A DNA stretch of 64,000 bases from Verrucomicrobiota bacterium (GCA_026398255.1 JAPLTG010000033.1:62001-126000), one strand, 5' to 3'; shown: positions 50,801 to 61,122, numbered from the stretch's first letter. Notes: generated from the sequence alone by a model not told the origin. Translations and numbers: made by a program.

Positions 50801-52194
50801 GTGTGGAGGTGTTCTTCGGTGAAAATGATGGTTTCGTTGCGCTGTGCGGCGGGGTTGACCCAGTAAATCGGAGCTTCCGATTCGAGGGCTTCGCGGGCGT
50901 CGCAGTTGAGCTTGGCGTCGCCGCGGATGGCCGCAAAGAAGTTCGCCAAATGGGGTTGGTGCGGGGGTTCGTTCAGGTCGCCGGGCAGTTCGAATCCCTC
51001 TGGTGCGGCCGAGGCATAGGAAGCGATCGCATCGGACGAGTCCGCAGCGGCCGCTGGGGCCGTGGCTTTTTTGAGCCAGCCTTGCTGGACGAGGGGGTCC
51101 CAACTCGGGGCGGAGCCGGGTTCGCGGTAGATTTTCGTGTAGGCCGAGCGCTCGGAGATTTCGATTGTGCCGTCCGTGCCCATGAACGACTCGGCGTAGC
51201 CACCACCGGCGCTGGTGGTGGTGAGGACTTGGTAGAAGGCGCGGGCGCCGCCATCGGCGGTATCGTAGTCGAAAATGCACATGACATTGTCGAAATGCTC
51301 GCGGTCCTTGAAGTAGTCGCATCCGCCGGAGGCGATCACGGATTTCGGACGCGCGCCGAAGAACCAGTTGAAGATGTCGATCTGGTGGGCGCCGAGATCG
51401 GAGATGGGGCCGCCAGAGAGGTCGCGGTAGAGGCGCCAGTTCAAGAAGCGGCGTTGGAGTTCCTCATCCGAAAGATTCTGGCCTTCGCGGCCAAAGCCAT
51501 ATTTCAGCAGGGTCTCCTTGTTAGGAAGAATCCGGGCGGGGGCGGTGATGTCGCGTGAGGAACTGACCGCACGGTTCCAGTGGGCGTTGGCATTAACGAT
51601 GCGGCCGCATATTTTGTGGCGATGGATGAGTTCCTTGAGGGTGTAGATGTAGCGGGGGTTGCTGCGGCGCTGGTGGCCGATCTGGCATAGCTTTCCGGAG
51701 ACATCCATGGCCTTCACCATGGCGCGGGCGCCCTCGAGATTTTGGGCCATCATTTTTTCGCAATACACATGCTTGCCCGCCTGGAGGGACATGACGGTGT
51801 GGGGCGAGTGCCAGAAGTCGGGGGTCGACACGATCACGGCGTCGAGGTCTTTTTCCTTCTCCAGCATGTCGCCGGCGTCGATGTAGCGTTTCGGATCGTA
51901 GCCGAAGCGGGAGCGGATGCGGCCATAGGCGGCTCCCACGCGGTCTTTCATGATATCGCAGACCGCCGTGTAGCGGAGGCCGGGGATGTTCACCATCGCG
52001 TTGAAGAGGACTTCGTGCTGCTTGCCGCAGCCGATGAAGCCGACATTGATCATGTTCGACGCGGCCGCAGGGCCTTCGACGGCTTTGAGGATCGACGGCA
52101 TGCCGAGCACAAGGCCTGCCCCGGCGAGGGTTCCCTTGAAGAGAAAATCGCGCCGGGTCAATCCAGTCGGTTGGGAGGGGGTCAGAGTTTCCAT
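50797..52194 (-). CDS. Tat-exported Gfo/Idh/MocA oxidoreductase
   Basis: A 465-residue oxidoreductase with a Tat signal (LTRRDFLFKGTLAGAGLVLG). Rossmann motif NVGFIGCGKQHEVLFNAM, DAVIVSTPDFWHSPHTVMSL and YCEKMMAQNLEGARAM, where EKP has become EKM. The GGPISDLGAHQIDIFNWFFG motif is intact. It is clearly diverged from the tandem pair downstream. First oxidoreductase gene of the operon; its end overlaps the F5/8C-like gene and its start overlaps doxX by 13 bases. Confidence 0.9.
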   Translation of the reverse strand: METLTPSQPTGLTRRDFLFKGTLAGAGLVLGMPSILKAVEGPAAASNMINVGFIGCGKQHEVLFNAMVNIPGLRYTAVCDIMKDRVGAAYGRIRSRFGYDPKRYIDAGDMLEKEKDLDAVIVSTPDFWHSPHTVMSLQAGKHVYCEKMMAQNLEGARAMVKAMDVSGKLCQIGHQRRSNPRYIYTLKELIHRHKICGRIVNANAHWNRAVSSSRDITAPARILPNKETLLKYGFGREGQNLSDEELQRRFLNWRLYRDLSGGPISDLGAHQIDIFNWFFGARPKSVIASGGCDYFKDREHFDNVMCIFDYDTADGGARAFYQVLTTTSAGGGYAESFMGTDGTIEISERSAYTKIYREPGSAPSWDPLVQQGWLKKATAPAAAADSSDAIASYASAAPEGFELPGDLNEPPHQPHLANFFAAIRGDAKLNCDAREALESEAPIYWVNPAAQRNETIIFTEEHLHT

Positions 52195-52712
52195 TTTCCG
52201 GTAAGTTCGAGTTTATTGTGTTTCGCTTGGAAAAGCATGAGGGCGATGAGTGCGATGTGGATCGCGAGCCAGGCGACGCCGGAGTTCTCGTTGATGAGGA
52301 TGAGACCGACTGTGAGGCTGGTGTAGAGCAGGCCCATGGCGAAGAGGGTGAAGCGTGTCGCGAATCCAAAGAGAAGCGCGATGCCCAGGGCGATGAGGGC
52401 GGGGCCGAGGATTTGGTCGTAGATTTTCAGGCCCCACTCGGGGATGAGAGGCTCGGCGAGGAATTTGTCATAAAGCGGCTTGGGAACTCCGTGGTAGTTG
52501 GCAAAGGAGTAAACCTTCGTGGCCGTCGCCTCGGTGAGGCCGTAGGAATTCACAGCGCCTTCGATCGTGACGGGCGAGGTGGATGTGGAAGTGCCGGCGT
52601 ATTTTTCCAGACCGGAGAGAATCGCCCTGACTGCGAGCCAGAGCCTGAGGACGAGAACGCCGAGGGTTGCACCGAGATCGAATGTGTGTTGGGGCTGGGA
52701 TTCTTGGCTCAT
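52182..52712 (-). CDS. DoxX-family membrane protein, first gene of the sugar operon
   Basis: A 176-residue membrane protein with four predicted helices, e.g. LGVLVLRLWLAVRAILSGLE at the N-terminus and FTLFAMGLLYTSLTVGLILI. The DoxX/TQO-small-subunit fold often passes electrons or associates with quinone chemistry. In this operon it could connect sugar oxidation to the membrane, but that is speculative. The start at 52712 (MSQESQ) is preferred; the longer frame enters the intergenic region. Confidence 0.8.
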   Translation of the reverse strand: MSQESQPQHTFDLGATLGVLVLRLWLAVRAILSGLEKYAGTSTSTSPVTIEGAVNSYGLTEATATKVYSFANYHGVPKPLYDKFLAEPLIPEWGLKIYDQILGPALIALGIALLFGFATRFTLFAMGLLYTSLTVGLILINENSGVAWLAIHIALIALMLFQAKHNKLELTGKWKL

Positions 52713-52822
52713 GGAATTTGATGGTTCGGAGGATGGGTGAGGTTTGAACTGACAGTTATTGAATACCACAATCCCAGATTCGATCTTGTAAGTTTTCGGA
52801 AATTTTTGGTATATTTTTAAAT
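52713..52822. promoter_or_regulatory. Divergent control region between the sugar operon and its AraC regulator
   Basis: A 110-base AT-rich gap between two divergent genes. It contains an inverted pair, ATACCA at 52763-52768 and TGGTAT at 52807-52812, about 40 bases apart, that could be the regulator's half-sites. Spaced half-sites of this kind are usual for AraC-type proteins. No promoter boxes could be assigned with confidence. Confidence 0.4.
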
Positions 52823-53578
52823 GTGAAATTCAGCATTTCCACGGAGCTCGTGTCTTTGACAGCACTTGTCGCAGAGGCGTTCAAACATGTTCCGGAAATT
52901 GGATTTTTTGTGAAGGACCCGGAAGGGCGTTTTGTGCGAGCCAACAGCAATTTCATCAAGCTCTGCTGGCAAAAAAAAGAGGAGGAGGTGCTGGGCCGTA
53001 ACGATCTGGATTTTTTCGATGCCAAATGCGCCGCCATTTACACGGACGATGACAGAAAGGTCCTCTCCACCGGATCTGCCATTGAAAACCATTGTGAACC
53101 GATGCCCTACGGAAAATCTGGAGGCGCTCCAGGGGGCTTTGTTTTGACCACCAAAATTCCTGTCAAAGATGGGCAAGGGAGGGTTCAGGGATTGATGGGG
53201 ATCGTTCGGAACATCGGAGAGGTCTCCCAGCACTTCGAGTCTATCCAGTCCTTCGGCCCAGTGATTGATTATCTGGATCGCCTGAAGGATGAACCGGTCG
53301 AAATTCCGAAACTCGCCGCGATGGTTGGCATGTCGGTCAGCGGTTTTGGGAGGGAGTTTAAAAAGGTTTTTGGGATGACTCCGTCAGCGTATGGCAATCA
53401 GCTCCGCCTCCGGCACGCCCGGAGCCAGGTCATCTCCTCCCGGTTGCCTTTGGGCGAGATTGCGCTGGAGAATGGCTTCTACGACCAGAGTCATTTCACC
53501 AAACGGTTCAGCGCCATGTTCGGCATCACCCCGAAGAAGCTGCGTGCCGCCTCGATGGCGAGCCGCAAGGTTTCGTAA
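52823..53578 (+). CDS. PAS-AraC transcriptional regulator
   Basis: A 251-residue regulator. The N-terminal half is a PAS-type sensor (about 20-130: HVPEIGFFVKDPEGRFVRAN, then EEEVLGRNDLDFFDAKCA), and the C-terminal 100 residues are an AraC HTH pair (IPKLAAMVGMSVSGFGREFK, then GEIALENGFYDQSHFTKRFS). The start is GTG at 52823, because the overlapping ATG at 52821 is followed by a stop. It is divergent from the DoxX-to-MFS operon and is probably its activator. Confidence 0.9.
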   Translation: MKFSISTELVSLTALVAEAFKHVPEIGFFVKDPEGRFVRANSNFIKLCWQKKEEEVLGRNDLDFFDAKCAAIYTDDDRKVLSTGSAIENHCEPMPYGKSGGAPGGFVLTTKIPVKDGQGRVQGLMGIVRNIGEVSQHFESIQSFGPVIDYLDRLKDEPVEIPKLAAMVGMSVSGFGREFKKVFGMTPSAYGNQLRLRHARSQVISSRLPLGEIALENGFYDQSHFTKRFSAMFGITPKKLRAASMASRKVS

Positions 53579-53584
53579 AGGCTA

Positions 53585-54418
53585 TCAAAAGTCCGGGTCG
53601 CTGATGACCTGGCAACCCGGCGGCAAACTCTTTGTAAATTCGCGGATCTCTTCGGGGGGCATGACGAAGCAGGCGGTGGAAAAAGCATCGGCGAACGACG
53701 CGCTCGGATGAACAACCCAGACACTCTGAAAATGCCGCGCCGGGGATCCATCGCGTGGATCCACAATGTGAGCGCCCTGCTGGGAGGAACCTGAGGCCCC
53801 GAGCGCGGCTTGACGCAGCATCAGTCGTCGTAAACCGCCGGAATGAGTGATGTCGATTGGCCAATCCATTTCCCCCATGGCGAGAATCGTGCTCGCCCCG
53901 GAGGTGAGCAGCGCCTTTTCGATTCCATGCTCCGAGAGAATCGAGGCCATGCACTCCAAGGCATATCCTTTGCCGATGGCTCCCAAATCGAAAATGCGTC
54001 CCTCCTCGATACAGGAAACCATCGGACGGCAGGGATCCAATGAGACGATGCCCCGCACCTCCCCTCCCCCGCCAGTTGGCAATTTCACGGCATCGATGAG
54101 GATTCCAATGCAAGGGTCGAAGCGTCCGCTTGTGGCCGCCGAGGCTTCGATCGCGAGGCGAAGGCACTGATCGCAATCGTTGCTAAGAAATAATGACTCG
54201 CCGGCCTTCATGGCATTGATGCGGCTGATGTCACTTCCCGGCACATAGCGACTGAGAAGGCTTTCGAGGTCCTCCAATTTTTGAAATGCCTCCGAGACCG
54301 CCGAATCGACACGGGAGCGGTCCCCGCCTGAAACAAAGATCCGGAAGGTCGTCTTCATCGCATCATGCGAATACCTCGCCAACGAGGGATCCGAAAAAAC
54401 CGGCAGGGTTTCATTCAT
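53585..54418 (-). CDS. apbE: FAD:protein FMN transferase (ApbE family)
   Basis: A 277-residue enzyme that would attach FMN to Thr/Ser of flavoproteins. Motifs: SRYVPGSDISRIN, IFDLGAIGKGYALECM, AHIVDPRDGSPARHF, and ASFADAFSTACFVM with the metal-binding region. No signal peptide or lipobox is visible, which is unusual for the often exported ApbE. No Nqr/Rnf target gene lies nearby. The ATG overlaps the stop of the upstream glycosyltransferase gene by four bases. Confidence 0.87.
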   Translation of the reverse strand: MNETLPVFSDPSLARYSHDAMKTTFRIFVSGGDRSRVDSAVSEAFQKLEDLESLLSRYVPGSDISRINAMKAGESLFLSNDCDQCLRLAIEASAATSGRFDPCIGILIDAVKLPTGGGGEVRGIVSLDPCRPMVSCIEEGRIFDLGAIGKGYALECMASILSEHGIEKALLTSGASTILAMGEMDWPIDITHSGGLRRLMLRQAALGASGSSQQGAHIVDPRDGSPARHFQSVWVVHPSASFADAFSTACFVMPPEEIREFTKSLPPGCQVISDPDF

Positions 54419-55878
54419 GGGATCGAGACCTCCTGGGCGCGGACATCTCGCCGCACAAAGACAGTGAGGGGAACCTCACTACGGAGCCCGTTGTAAAAAA
54501 TCTCGTGGGTCCCAGAAAGCCGATTGGAGGCTTCCAGGGCGGCTTCAGGCAGAGCAATCACCGCCGGGTAGTTTTCAAGATCCGAAGGTGGCGCATCAAA
54601 ATATCCAGCCTGAGAGGTGCCCCGCAAATACCAAGGCAGTGGCCAGTAGCCCTTGCCAAGCACCGCAATCCGGCCGGCACGGAACGCAGGAGATTTTCGG
54701 TGCAAGGCGCGCATCCGCTCCCCGAGCATGACGATGTCCCGCGATGTCGGGGAGTAGGCCATCGGGTTCCGCGGGTCATTGGAAAAACGAAACACGGCGG
54801 CTCCCGTTTGCCAGACTTGAAAAAAAAGAATCGCGGAAAGCACAGCAACGACTGCCGACAAACGGACCACACCAGCCCCAGCCAAAAGAGCCGCCGCACC
54901 CGCCCCGGCGAGAAGGCATGATTGGATCCATGGAACCATCGCAAGCCACGGCGTCTTGTAGGATATCGCGGAGAGAATCGCGAATTGCACCGCGGTGGAA
55001 ACCGCCAGCCATTTTAAAAAAAGGTTTTTGGTGCGCCATGCGCCCCAAGCCCCCGCCACGGCCAGCAACCCGACACCGACCTCGGTCCACCACTGTGGCG
55101 CGTGGTGTTTAGGAACCAAAAGCAGATGCCAGTAGTAATCCCACGGTTTGTGGTGACCGGGATCGATGGAATACACAAAGTAGGTTTTGAAAAAATCCCA
55201 TGGGCTCCCGTAGGCGATGATCAGAACAGCCAGAAAGATCAGCCCTGAGGAGATCGCAGCAAAGCCCACATTGCGGATCGGCGCGACGCACTTGCAGACA
55301 ACAATGCCCACCAGCCACGAAATGGCCATGATGCCGAAAGTCTCCTTGGTGGCTGCCATCAACCCCAACGCCAAACCGCCGCATAGCGCTGCAGGAAGCC
55401 CGCCTCCCGCAAGCCACCACGCGAACCCCGCGATGGCTCCTGCGGAGAAAACCGAGAGCACCGGCTCATGGATAAAAACCCGAGAGAATTGGCACAAGAG
55501 CGGCGAGGTCGCGAGGAGCGCCCCTGCCAAAAGCGCTCCGGCATCACCCAGCCATTTTCGGAGAATCAGCGGCAGCAGGACAACCAACAATCCACATACG
55601 GCCGAGACACTCCGAAGGGAATAAACATCAAGCTCCGCAAAAGATTTTTGGTCCGCCAAGAGGGCCGCCCTCGAGGCCAGCCAAGTGAGGGAGGGGCCGT
55701 GATAGTGCGAAGGATCGAAATGATATCTACCGCCTTCCAAGCGATCCCCGGTGATCCGCGCCCCGACCGCCTCGTCGGCATGCAATGGAGCCGCAGGCAG
55801 ATCGATGAACCGAAAAGCACCTGCGACCACGAAAACGAAAAACCAAAGACAGACCACGACACGAGAGGTGAGTGACAT
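54415..55878 (-). CDS. Agl23/GT39-like membrane glycosyltransferase (TIGR03663 type)
   Basis: A 487-residue integral membrane protein with about 11-12 helices. The N-terminal loop FIDLPAAPLHADEAVGARIT contains the Asp-Glu pair of GT39/GT83-type mannosyltransferase-like enzymes, and RVFIHEPVLSVFSAGAIAGF matches the TIGR03663 pattern. It would use a lipid-linked sugar donor. The start at ATG 55878 is preferred; a TTG start at 55890 is also in frame. The acceptor is unknown. Confidence 0.82.
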   Translation of the reverse strand: MSLTSRVVVCLWFFVFVVAGAFRFIDLPAAPLHADEAVGARITGDRLEGGRYHFDPSHYHGPSLTWLASRAALLADQKSFAELDVYSLRSVSAVCGLLVVLLPLILRKWLGDAGALLAGALLATSPLLCQFSRVFIHEPVLSVFSAGAIAGFAWWLAGGGLPAALCGGLALGLMAATKETFGIMAISWLVGIVVCKCVAPIRNVGFAAISSGLIFLAVLIIAYGSPWDFFKTYFVYSIDPGHHKPWDYYWHLLLVPKHHAPQWWTEVGVGLLAVAGAWGAWRTKNLFLKWLAVSTAVQFAILSAISYKTPWLAMVPWIQSCLLAGAGAAALLAGAGVVRLSAVVAVLSAILFFQVWQTGAAVFRFSNDPRNPMAYSPTSRDIVMLGERMRALHRKSPAFRAGRIAVLGKGYWPLPWYLRGTSQAGYFDAPPSDLENYPAVIALPEAALEASNRLSGTHEIFYNGLRSEVPLTVFVRRDVRAQEVSIP

Positions 55879-55935
55879 CCTTAGCAACAAATCTCACCAA
55901 AACCTCCCACGAAGCAAGCCGTCCCCCGTGGTGTG

Positions 55936-58900
55936 CTACGCGTGGAATTCCTGAAGGCTCTTCACGCCGTATCCGTGCTGGTTCATTGCTTGGATGGCTT
56001 TCGTGCTGGCGCGGGCGCCACGGAGAGTCGTCATCACCGGCACACGAGCAGCCACCGCCGCACTGCGGATCGCCACCTCATCCTCGCGGGGAGCCTGGCC
56101 GGTGGGCGTATTGAGGATAAATTTCACTTCGCCGTTTTTGATGAAGTCCACGACATTCGGGCGGCCTTCGCGGATTTTCAGCATCACAGAAACTGTGAGG
56201 CCATTTTCGGCGAAATATTTTGCCGTGCCGGTGGAGGCATGAACCTCGAAGCCGAGCGCATGGAGTTCGCGGGCGACTTCCAAGGCCGCCGGCTTATCGG
56301 AATCCTTCACGCTAATGAAAACCTTGCCGGAAAGTGGCAGCGCCGGTTGGGCACTCATCTGGCTTTTTGCATAGGCGATGCCGAGGTCGGGATCGATTCC
56401 CATCACCTCGCCGGTGGACCGCATTTCGGGGCCGAGAATGATGTCGATGCCTGGGAATTTAATGAATGGGAAGACGGCTTCTTTCACGGAGTAGTAAGGT
56501 GGGATCACCTCTTCCGTAAAACCGAGTTCGCGGAGAGTTTTCCCAGCCATGACTTTTGCCGCGAGTTTGGCGAGAGGAACGCCGGTGGCCTTGCTGACAA
56601 AGGGCGCGGTGCGGGAGGCGCGGGGGTTCACCTCGAGGATGTAGACGACTTCGTCTTTCACAGCGAATTGCACATTCATCAGGCCGCGGACCTCGAGTTC
56701 GATCGCCATGGCCTTGGTGGCTTTCTTGATCGTTTCGAGGACTTGGGTTGAAAGCGAAAAACTCGGAATCACACAGGCGCTGTCTCCGGAATGGATGCCG
56801 GCCTGCTCGATGTGTTCCATCACACCGCCGATGACGCAGAGTTCGCCGTCGGAAATGCAATCGACATCGACCTCGGTGGCGTCCTCCAAAAAGCGGTCCA
56901 CCAAAACGGGACGCTCGGGGCTGGCTTCCACGGCCGTGCGGATGTAGCGGCGGAGGTCGGCTTCATCATGGACGATTTCCATGGCACGCCCGCCGAGAAC
57001 AAAGGAGGGGCGGACCAGCACAGGGTAGCCGATGCGCGAGGCGACATGGACGGCCTCCTGCTCGTTCGTGGCGGTGCCGCCTTGGGTTTGGCGCAGCCCG
57101 AGCTTGTCGAGCATGGCAGAGAAGTGTTTCCGATCCTCAGCCATTTCAATGCTGCGCGGCTGGGTGCCAATGATAGTGCATCCGTTCGCGGCGAGGCCGG
57201 CGGCGAGGTTCAGCGGGGTCTGGCCGCCGAATTGCACGATCACGGCATCCGCTTTTTCCCGCTCGTAGATATTGAGGACATCCTCGAGCGTGAGCGGCTC
57301 GAAATAGAGCTTGTCGCTGGTGTCGTAGTCGGTCGAAACGGTCTCGGGGTTGGAGTTAACCATGATGGTCTCCCAGCCGAGTTCCTTGAGGGCGAAGGCG
57401 GCGTGGACGCAGCAGTAGTCGAACTCGATACCTTGACCGATGCGGTTCGGTCCACCGCCGAGGATGAGAACCTTCTTTTTGTTGCTGCCACGGGTTTCGT
57501 CCTCGTCGCCGTAGGTGGAATAGTAATAAGGCGTGAACGCCTCGAACTCGGCCGCGCAGGTGTCCACGAGGCGGTAGGTAGGAATGATTCCAGCAGCCTT
57601 GCGCGCCTTGCGGACTTCGGGCTCGGAGGTTTTAAGAAGATGACCGAGTTGGCGGTCGGAAAACCCGAAGCGCTTGGCGCGGCGGAAGTCGGCTGCCGCT
57701 AGCGGGAGGGCCAGCGAGGCGAGGCGTTTTTCCTCTTCGATAATCAGGCGGATGTGTTCAAGAAACCAAGGGTCGATCGAGGAAAGTTCGTGAATGTCTT
57801 CGACCGTGAGTCCAGCGAGGAAGGCGTAGCGGATGAAGAAAATTCGTTCCGCGCAAGGGACGCGGAGCTTTTGGCGGATCGTGTCGAGGTCGGGAGTGAT
57901 ATCCTTCCCGTCAGCTCCGAGACCGAAACGACCAATTTCGAGCGAGCGGAGGGCTTTTTGGAGGGATTCCTTGAAAGTGCGGCCGATGGCCATCGCCTCG
58001 CCGACGCTCTTCATTTGCGTGGTCAGCGTGGGGTCGGCTTTCGGGAATTTTTCGAAAGTGAAGCGCGGGATTTTTGTGACGACATAGTCGATCGACGGCT
58101 CGAAACAGGCGGGCGTCTCGCGGGTGATGTCGTTCCGCAGTTCGTCGAGCGTATAGCCCACCGCGAGCTTGGCGGCGATTTTGGCGATCGGGAATCCCGT
58201 GGCTTTGGATGCCAGAGCCGAACTGCGCGAGACGCGCGGGTTCATTTCGATGACAACCATGCGGCCGTTGGCGGGATTGACGGCAAATTGGATATTCGAT
58301 CCTCCGGTCTCGACGCCGATCGCGCGGATGACGGCGAAACTTGCGTCGCGCATCGCTTGATATTCCTTGTCGGTGAGCGTCTGGATCGGCGCCACGGTGA
58401 TCGAGTCGCCGGTGTGGACGCCCATCGGATCGAGGTTTTCGATCGAGCAGATGACGACGCAGTTGTCGGCACGGTCGCGCATGACCTCCATCTCGAATTC
58501 CTTCCAGCCAAGCAGCGATTCCTCGACCAAAACCTCGCTGACAGGCGAGAGATCCAACCCTCGGCGGCAGATTTCATCAAGTTCCTCGCGGTTGTAGGCA
58601 ATGCCTCCTCCCGCGCCGCCCAGAGTGAAGGCAGGGCGAATGATGAGCGGGAAAGTTCCAATTTCAGCACCGACTTGGCGGGCCTCCTCGAGCGTGTGGG
58701 CGACTCCGGACCGGGCGCAGTCGAGCCCGATCTCGAGCATGATATTTTTGAAAATCAACCGATCCTCGCCGCGCTTGATGGCTTCCGCGTTTGCCCCGAT
58801 GAGGTGGGCGCCGTGGCGTTCAAGCGCGCCGTTTTCGACGAGCGACATCGCGGCGTTCAGTGCCGTCTGACCGCCGAGCGTGGGCAGGACAGCGTCGGGC

Positions 58901-59145
58901 TTTTCGCGCTCGAGGATTTTCTCAATCGTCTCCGGCGTGATCGGCTCAACATAGGTCCGCATGGCAAACTCGGGATCGGTCATGATCGTCGCAGGATTCG
59001 AGTTCACCAGGACAACCTCATAACCCTCCTCGCGGAGCGCTTTGCAGGCCTGAACTCCCGAATAATCGAATTCGCAACCCTGTCCGATCACAATGGGACC
59101 GGAACCAATGAGGAGGATTTTTTTGATCGAGGTGTCTTTCGGCAT
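55936..59145 (-). CDS. carB: Carbamoyl-phosphate synthase large subunit
   Basis: Makes carbamoyl phosphate for pyrimidines and arginine from ammonia supplied by CarA. The 1069 residues have two ATP-grasp halves: [38 protein letters not shown] and [20 protein letters not shown] in the first; [39 protein letters not shown] and [20 protein letters not shown] in the second. The C-terminal MGS-type allosteric domain starts near 930 ([13 protein letters not shown]). carA is not adjacent. Confidence 0.97.
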   Translation of the reverse strand: MPKDTSIKKILLIGSGPIVIGQGCEFDYSGVQACKALREEGYEVVLVNSNPATIMTDPEFAMRTYVEPITPETIEKILEREKPDAVLPTLGGQTALNAAMSLVENGALERHGAHLIGANAEAIKRGEDRLIFKNIMLEIGLDCARSGVAHTLEEARQVGAEIGTFPLIIRPAFTLGGAGGGIAYNREELDEICRRGLDLSPVSEVLVEESLLGWKEFEMEVMRDRADNCVVICSIENLDPMGVHTGDSITVAPIQTLTDKEYQAMRDASFAVIRAIGVETGGSNIQFAVNPANGRMVVIEMNPRVSRSSALASKATGFPIAKIAAKLAVGYTLDELRNDITRETPACFEPSIDYVVTKIPRFTFEKFPKADPTLTTQMKSVGEAMAIGRTFKESLQKALRSLEIGRFGLGADGKDITPDLDTIRQKLRVPCAERIFFIRYAFLAGLTVEDIHELSSIDPWFLEHIRLIIEEEKRLASLALPLAAADFRRAKRFGFSDRQLGHLLKTSEPEVRKARKAAGIIPTYRLVDTCAAEFEAFTPYYYSTYGDEDETRGSNKKKVLILGGGPNRIGQGIEFDYCCVHAAFALKELGWETIMVNSNPETVSTDYDTSDKLYFEPLTLEDVLNIYEREKADAVIVQFGGQTPLNLAAGLAANGCTIIGTQPRSIEMAEDRKHFSAMLDKLGLRQTQGGTATNEQEAVHVASRIGYPVLVRPSFVLGGRAMEIVHDEADLRRYIRTAVEASPERPVLVDRFLEDATEVDVDCISDGELCVIGGVMEHIEQAGIHSGDSACVIPSFSLSTQVLETIKKATKAMAIELEVRGLMNVQFAVKDEVVYILEVNPRASRTAPFVSKATGVPLAKLAAKVMAGKTLRELGFTEEVIPPYYSVKEAVFPFIKFPGIDIILGPEMRSTGEVMGIDPDLGIAYAKSQMSAQPALPLSGKVFISVKDSDKPAALEVARELHALGFEVHASTGTAKYFAENGLTVSVMLKIREGRPNVVDFIKNGEVKFILNTPTGQAPREDEVAIRSAAVAARVPVMTTLRGARASTKAIQAMNQHGYGVKSLQEFHA

Positions 59146-59272
59146 GGCGCGGGAGACTATTCAAAGCACCCACGGAGCGGCAACGAAATGGTTGGACTAA
59201 AAATTGCCGAGGAACGAAAAAACGCTTGTGGAACCTCGCAAATACAGCACCGGCACGAAGGGACGATTGAAA

Positions 59273-59629
59273 ATGCATTCCGACCAATGTCGGGAATTCA
59301 TTCACGCGAACTCACCCGATTTTCATCTCGCTACGGAATTTATCCAAACCCTCGACCCCGATCGCGAAGACCGGAACTGGCAAAAATTCCAATCCCCCGA
59401 GGACACGCTGCCATTTTTGAAGGCCTGGCTCGCCGGGGACGAAATGCCGAGCGAACGAAAGGCCCCCGAGCCGCGCCTCGTTCCAGCCAAGAATCTCAAA
59501 CCCCCGCAAAATCTCGACGCGGCTCTAAAAATGACCCGGGAGTGGGTGGAAGAAAACCGCACTCGTTTGGCTACCCTTCCGGCGATGGACGCCGTGGAGG
59601 AAGTCCTGAATCGCCTATCGCACCCTTAG
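59273..59629 (+). CDS. Hypothetical protein of 118 residues
   Basis: A short soluble protein rich in Pro, Glu, Lys and Arg, with a central segment WQKFQSPEDTLPFLKAWLAG and a C-terminal helix (WVEENRTRLATLPAMDAVEE). No known family is recognised. The frame is open upstream to a TTG at 59204, but the ATG at 59273 is the better start. It overlaps the end of pgl (convergent) by four bases. Confidence 0.5.
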   Translation: MHSDQCREFIHANSPDFHLATEFIQTLDPDREDRNWQKFQSPEDTLPFLKAWLAGDEMPSERKAPEPRLVPAKNLKPPQNLDAALKMTREWVEENRTRLATLPAMDAVEEVLNRLSHP

Positions 59630-60321
59630 CCCGAAATCCCGGCAGCAGCCGGGGCATCGAGTAGAAGGATCGCATTTTTCTGAGCGATAGGTCCGGCGGG
59701 AATTTGCGGGTCGCCGGCTAGGAGACGCGGAACCATCGGCGCTTTTTCCGCTCCAGTGACGACCCAGAGAATGGTGCGACTGCGATTGATCACCGGATAG
59801 GTGAGCGTCATGCGGCGGCGGTTTTGATAAAGGCCCGTCAGCGCGACTTCGCGGTCGTGGACTTGGCAAACGGCATCCCCGGGAATCAGCGAGGCGGTGT
59901 GACCATCCGGTCCGAGCCCGAGATGAACGAGATCAATGACGGGAGGATTTCCACACAGGGAATTCAAGACGCCGGTGTAATCGAGGCAGGCTTTTTCCGG
60001 ATCGGCGGCCTCGACGGGCATGGCGTGAATTTGCTCGGGCGGTATCGGAGCGTGGGAAAGGAGACTCTCGCGAAGATGGGTGAGATTGCGGTCGGGATCA
60101 CCCGCCGGGGCGATCCGTTCGTCCACTTGAACGATATGAAAAGAGGCCCAAGGCACCTCCTCATGGGCCAACTCGCGGAGCATTTGCCAAGGCGTCTTGC
60201 CTCCGCTGACAGCCATAATAAATCGGCCACGGGCGGCAACGGCTTGGCGGGCTTCCGAAGCAATGAGTAGCGCGGCGGCTTTCGCGACAGCGTTGGAATC
60301 AGGGAAAATTTGCGGGGTCAT
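59626..60321 (-). CDS. pgl: 6-phosphogluconolactonase
   Basis: Hydrolyses 6-phosphogluconolactone in the oxidative pentose phosphate pathway. The 231 residues match the SugarP-isomerase family: FIMAVSGGKTPWQMLRELA near the N-terminus, FHIVQVDERIAPAGDPDRNL, and LGLGPDGHTASLIPGD with the catalytic His. zwf and gnd are not adjacent. It lies ten bases after the zinc-ribbon gene's stop on the same strand. Confidence 0.93.
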   Translation of the reverse strand: MTPQIFPDSNAVAKAAALLIASEARQAVAARGRFIMAVSGGKTPWQMLRELAHEEVPWASFHIVQVDERIAPAGDPDRNLTHLRESLLSHAPIPPEQIHAMPVEAADPEKACLDYTGVLNSLCGNPPVIDLVHLGLGPDGHTASLIPGDAVCQVHDREVALTGLYQNRRRMTLTYPVINRSRTILWVVTGAEKAPMVPRLLAGDPQIPAGPIAQKNAILLLDAPAAAGISG

Positions 60322-60331
60322 TTTAAAAAAC

Positions 60332-61036
60332 TCAGAGCGGCAGGTGAAGAAGCCGTCCGCATTGCGGGCAAGACACGATCGACTTGTCGGAGCGGAGGGC
60401 GAGGCTGGTTTGCGCGGTAACCTTCATGTGGCAACCGGTGCAGACATCATGCTCAACAGGCACCACGACTCGGGCATTTTTGGTTTCAAAGAGCCGTTCG
60501 TAGCGTTCGATCAAATCCTCGTCGATGCCCTCGAGGAGTGCGACCCGTCCGGCAGTCATCTCGTCAATCCGGCTTTTCAGATTCCCTTCTTTTTCGCGAA
60601 TCGTGGTGATTTGGGCATCGTATTTCGCCTTGTCCTCGGCGTGGGCTTTGTCAGCCGCGACGAGTTGCGGGGCGAGTCCCTCGGCTTCTTCCATGAGGAC
60701 CAGCTCTTTGTCCTCGATCGCCGAAATGGCGCGCTCGGCGGTCGCGATTTCGTGGGAGAGCGCTGAGTATTCCTCGTTTTTACGAGTCTGGAGCTGCTGG
60801 TTTTTGTAGCGGGAAATTTGGTCGCGCTTGGCGGCGATTTCACCCTCGAGGGCCTTTTTTTCTACCTCGATCGCCATGGAGCGGGAGCGGGCGGTTTGGA
60901 GGCGGCTCGCGGCGTCCTCCACGAGCTTTTGCTTGGAGGCGATCTCGAGGGGGATCGATTGGAGTTCGAGACGGAGGGTTCGGAGGCGCTGGTCGCGGTC
61001 TTGGAGCGCGAGAAGTTTTTCAATGGCTTCGAGCAT
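60332..61036 (-). CDS. Zinc-ribbon coiled-coil protein (CT398/CdsZ-like)
   Basis: A 234-residue protein with a long, charged coiled coil (about 1-170) and a C-terminal C4 zinc ribbon: CTGCHMKVTAQ and CPQCGRLLHLP. This is the DUF164/CT398 family, whose members bind other proteins as chaperones or adaptors. The start MLEAIEKLLALQDRDQ at 61036 matches the family; the longer frame adds 13 residues. Probably cotranscribed with pgl. Confidence 0.85.
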   Translation of the reverse strand: MLEAIEKLLALQDRDQRLRTLRLELQSIPLEIASKQKLVEDAASRLQTARSRSMAIEVEKKALEGEIAAKRDQISRYKNQQLQTRKNEEYSALSHEIATAERAISAIEDKELVLMEEAEGLAPQLVAADKAHAEDKAKYDAQITTIREKEGNLKSRIDEMTAGRVALLEGIDEDLIERYERLFETKNARVVVPVEHDVCTGCHMKVTAQTSLALRSDKSIVSCPQCGRLLHLPL

Positions 61037-61122
61037 GCGCGGAGCTTGAATCGGGCCGGGAATTTTATCCAGCAATCAAAAGGATTTCTTTGGGGCGGGC
61101 CGGATGCCACGATGAACTGTTC

